From contig NC_011740.1 of assembly GCF_000026225.1 (NCBI RefSeq), positions 2,790,001 through 2,854,000 on the forward strand: DNA of 64,000 nucleotides, given 5' to 3'. A program made the position numbers and the translations under genes. The notes under the pieces were generated by a model, which worked only from the letters and a program-made list of their open reading frames with translations, was not told the DNA's origin and searched no databases. This document shows positions 62,878-64,000 of this stretch, piece by piece; within the stretch, counting starts at the first letter, position 1, and every line of letters starts with the position of its first letter. The stretch is from Escherichia fergusonii ATCC 35469. GTDB lineage: Bacteria > Pseudomonadota > Gammaproteobacteria > Enterobacterales > Enterobacteriaceae.

Positions 62878-63770
62878 TGGCTAAGTTATTGACTCTATTG
62901 TTTACTTTGCTGTTGGTAAACCCATTTTCGCAAGCAATGACCGGTATTTTCTGGCAGCCACAAAACCGTGATATGCAGATTAACGATGCACACTGGCAAT
63001 CATTAATGAATGCTCTGCACCAGCAAGGTTTTGATACCCTTGTTGTGCAATGGACACGTTACGGTGACGCCTTTACACAACCACAAGAGCGCACAAACTT
63101 GATCCACCGGGCAGAAGCGGCAAAGCGGGCAGGCTTAAAAGTGATTGTCGGGCTAAATGCTGATCCTGACTTTTTTCATCATCAAAAACAGTCACCTGCC
63201 GCACTGGAAAATTACTTTAACCACTTGCGGGCAGCAGATATTCAGCAGGCGCAGCGTTGGATGAGTCAGGCAGGTTTTCAGCCTGATGGCTGGTATATCA
63301 GCGCCGAAATTGACGACCTGAACTGGCGTGATGTTAGCGTGCGTGCACCCTTGCTCAAATGGCTGAAGGATAGCCGTCAGATGTTGCAAGCTGTAGCCGA
63401 TAAACCTGTTTACATTAGCAGTTTTTTTGCCGGTAATATGTCGCCAGACGGCTATCGTCAATTACTTAGTGAGATGCATGACGCCGGGGTGAAGGTGTGG
63501 GTGCAGGATGGCAGCGGCGTCGGCAAGTTAACCGCTGCCCAGCGGGAACGTTATCTGACGGCGAGTGCGGGCTGCCAAAACGTAACACCTGCCAGTGGTA
63601 TCGTTTATGAGTTATTTGTCGCCGGGAAAGGTAAAACATTCTCCGCGCAACCAAAATCACCGGCGGAGATCGCCACACTGATGGCAAAACATTCTTCTTG
63701 TGGCAAAGATTCACTCTATTTTTCGCTGCGCTATTTACCTGCGGCACAGGGAATAATGGAATACAACTAA
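62877..63770 (+). CDS. ybcH: Secreted DUF4434 protein YbcH
   Basis: YbcH (297 residues) has a signal peptide (MAKLLTLLFTLLLVNPFSQA) and a DUF4434 domain resembling glycoside hydrolase TIM barrels (TGIFWQPQNRDM, FDTLVVQWTRYGDAF, GLKVIVGLNADPDFFH, GWYISAEIDDLNWRD). The acidic EIDD may be catalytic. The ATG overlaps the nfrA stop (TAATG), so it belongs to the nfr operon. A role in trimming or processing the NfrB-NfrA polysaccharide in the periplasm is plausible but inferred. Length equals K-12. Confidence 0.93.
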   Translation: MAKLLTLLFTLLLVNPFSQAMTGIFWQPQNRDMQINDAHWQSLMNALHQQGFDTLVVQWTRYGDAFTQPQERTNLIHRAEAAKRAGLKVIVGLNADPDFFHHQKQSPAALENYFNHLRAADIQQAQRWMSQAGFQPDGWYISAEIDDLNWRDVSVRAPLLKWLKDSRQMLQAVADKPVYISSFFAGNMSPDGYRQLLSEMHDAGVKVWVQDGSGVGKLTAAQRERYLTASAGCQNVTPASGIVYELFVAGKGKTFSAQPKSPAEIATLMAKHSSCGKDSLYFSLRYLPAAQGIMEYN

Positions 63771-64000
63771 CTGATATCTTAACCATTAATGGGGCGGTTG
63801 CTGAGTCATCACTTCCGCTCCCGTCATTTCATCAAACTATCATCCCCAGTAATATCTCCAGCCTTTTGAAATTTTGTCGTTAACCTCTTATCCGATGATT
63901 TTTAATAGATAAATACAATTCCTCCAATCCTTATTCATCAATATAAAAAATATATTCACCCACGAAAACGATTGCTTTTTATCTTCAGATGAATAGAATG
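63771..64000. other. Region downstream of ybcH
   Basis: 230 bases to the window end with no credible gene. The last 120 bases are A/T-rich and may hold a promoter for a gene beyond the edge. No strong terminator is seen after ybcH. Confidence 0.5.

Overview
The window is an enterobacterial chromosome of the genus Escherichia. Nearly every gene is a recognisable E. coli orthologue in family and usual length. Several proteins (MutH N-terminus, RecB, NfrB, LysR C-terminus) differ from the K-12 sequences I remember by clearly more than ordinary strain variation, and K-12 gene order is broken in several places. This suggests a sister species or deep lineage; E. fergusonii is my first guess, but that is inference and I cannot prove it from the sequence.

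Layout. (1) 1-5024: the recombination/integration end of a lambdoid prophage (gam-bet-exo, small early genes, an adenine methyltransferase, a DksA-like zinc finger, xis, P22-type int), integrated at the 3' end of thrW. (2) 5024-20692: the K-12 5-6 min region in reverse: thrW, proA, proB, phoE, crl, frsA, gpt, pepD, two small unknown genes, an intact prfH-rtcB2 pair, the SOS operon dinB-yafN-yafO-yafP, and the lafU/lfhA scar left by loss of the Flag-2 flagellar cluster. (3) 20777-57387: the K-12 64 min region: recD-recB-ptrA-recC, the ppdC-ygdB-ppdB-ppdA pseudopilin genes, thyA-lgt-ptsP-rppH, the DARS2 replication-control locus, mutH-ygdQ-ygdR-tas, an extra DUF4139 envelope gene, lplT-aas, the sRNAs omrA and omrB, galR, lysA/lysR, yqeF, yqeG, and the regulators yqeH-yqeI-yqeJ. 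(4) 57684-63770: nfrB-nfrA-ybcH, from near 12.8 min in K-12.

Functional themes. DNA repair and recombination are dense: phage Red/Gam, DinB, RecBCD, MutH and the DnaA-reactivating DARS2. The prophage Gam is an inhibitor of the RecBCD enzyme encoded about 20-30 kb away. RtcB2-PrfH is a ribosome-damage repair/rescue module. OmrA/B, PhoE, Lgt, LplT/Aas and NfrBA serve the envelope. NfrB-NfrA-YbcH is the c-di-GMP-responsive exopolysaccharide system that doubles as the phage N4 receptor.

Synteny breaks compared with K-12 lie at lfhA|recD (with a REP element at the joint), lysR|yqeF (ygeA, araE, kduD and kduI absent) and yqeJ|nfrB (rest of ETT2 and cusRS absent). Two ERIC elements and one palindromic ERIC derivative are present. 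I saw no CRISPR array, complete insertion sequence or rRNA. I did not find a convincingly new defence or mobile system; the most notable items are the intact rtcB2-prfH pair with two unknown neighbours, the tandem excisionase heads, the Cys-rich YqeH next to a ToxR/ToxS-like pair, and the three chromosomal joints.
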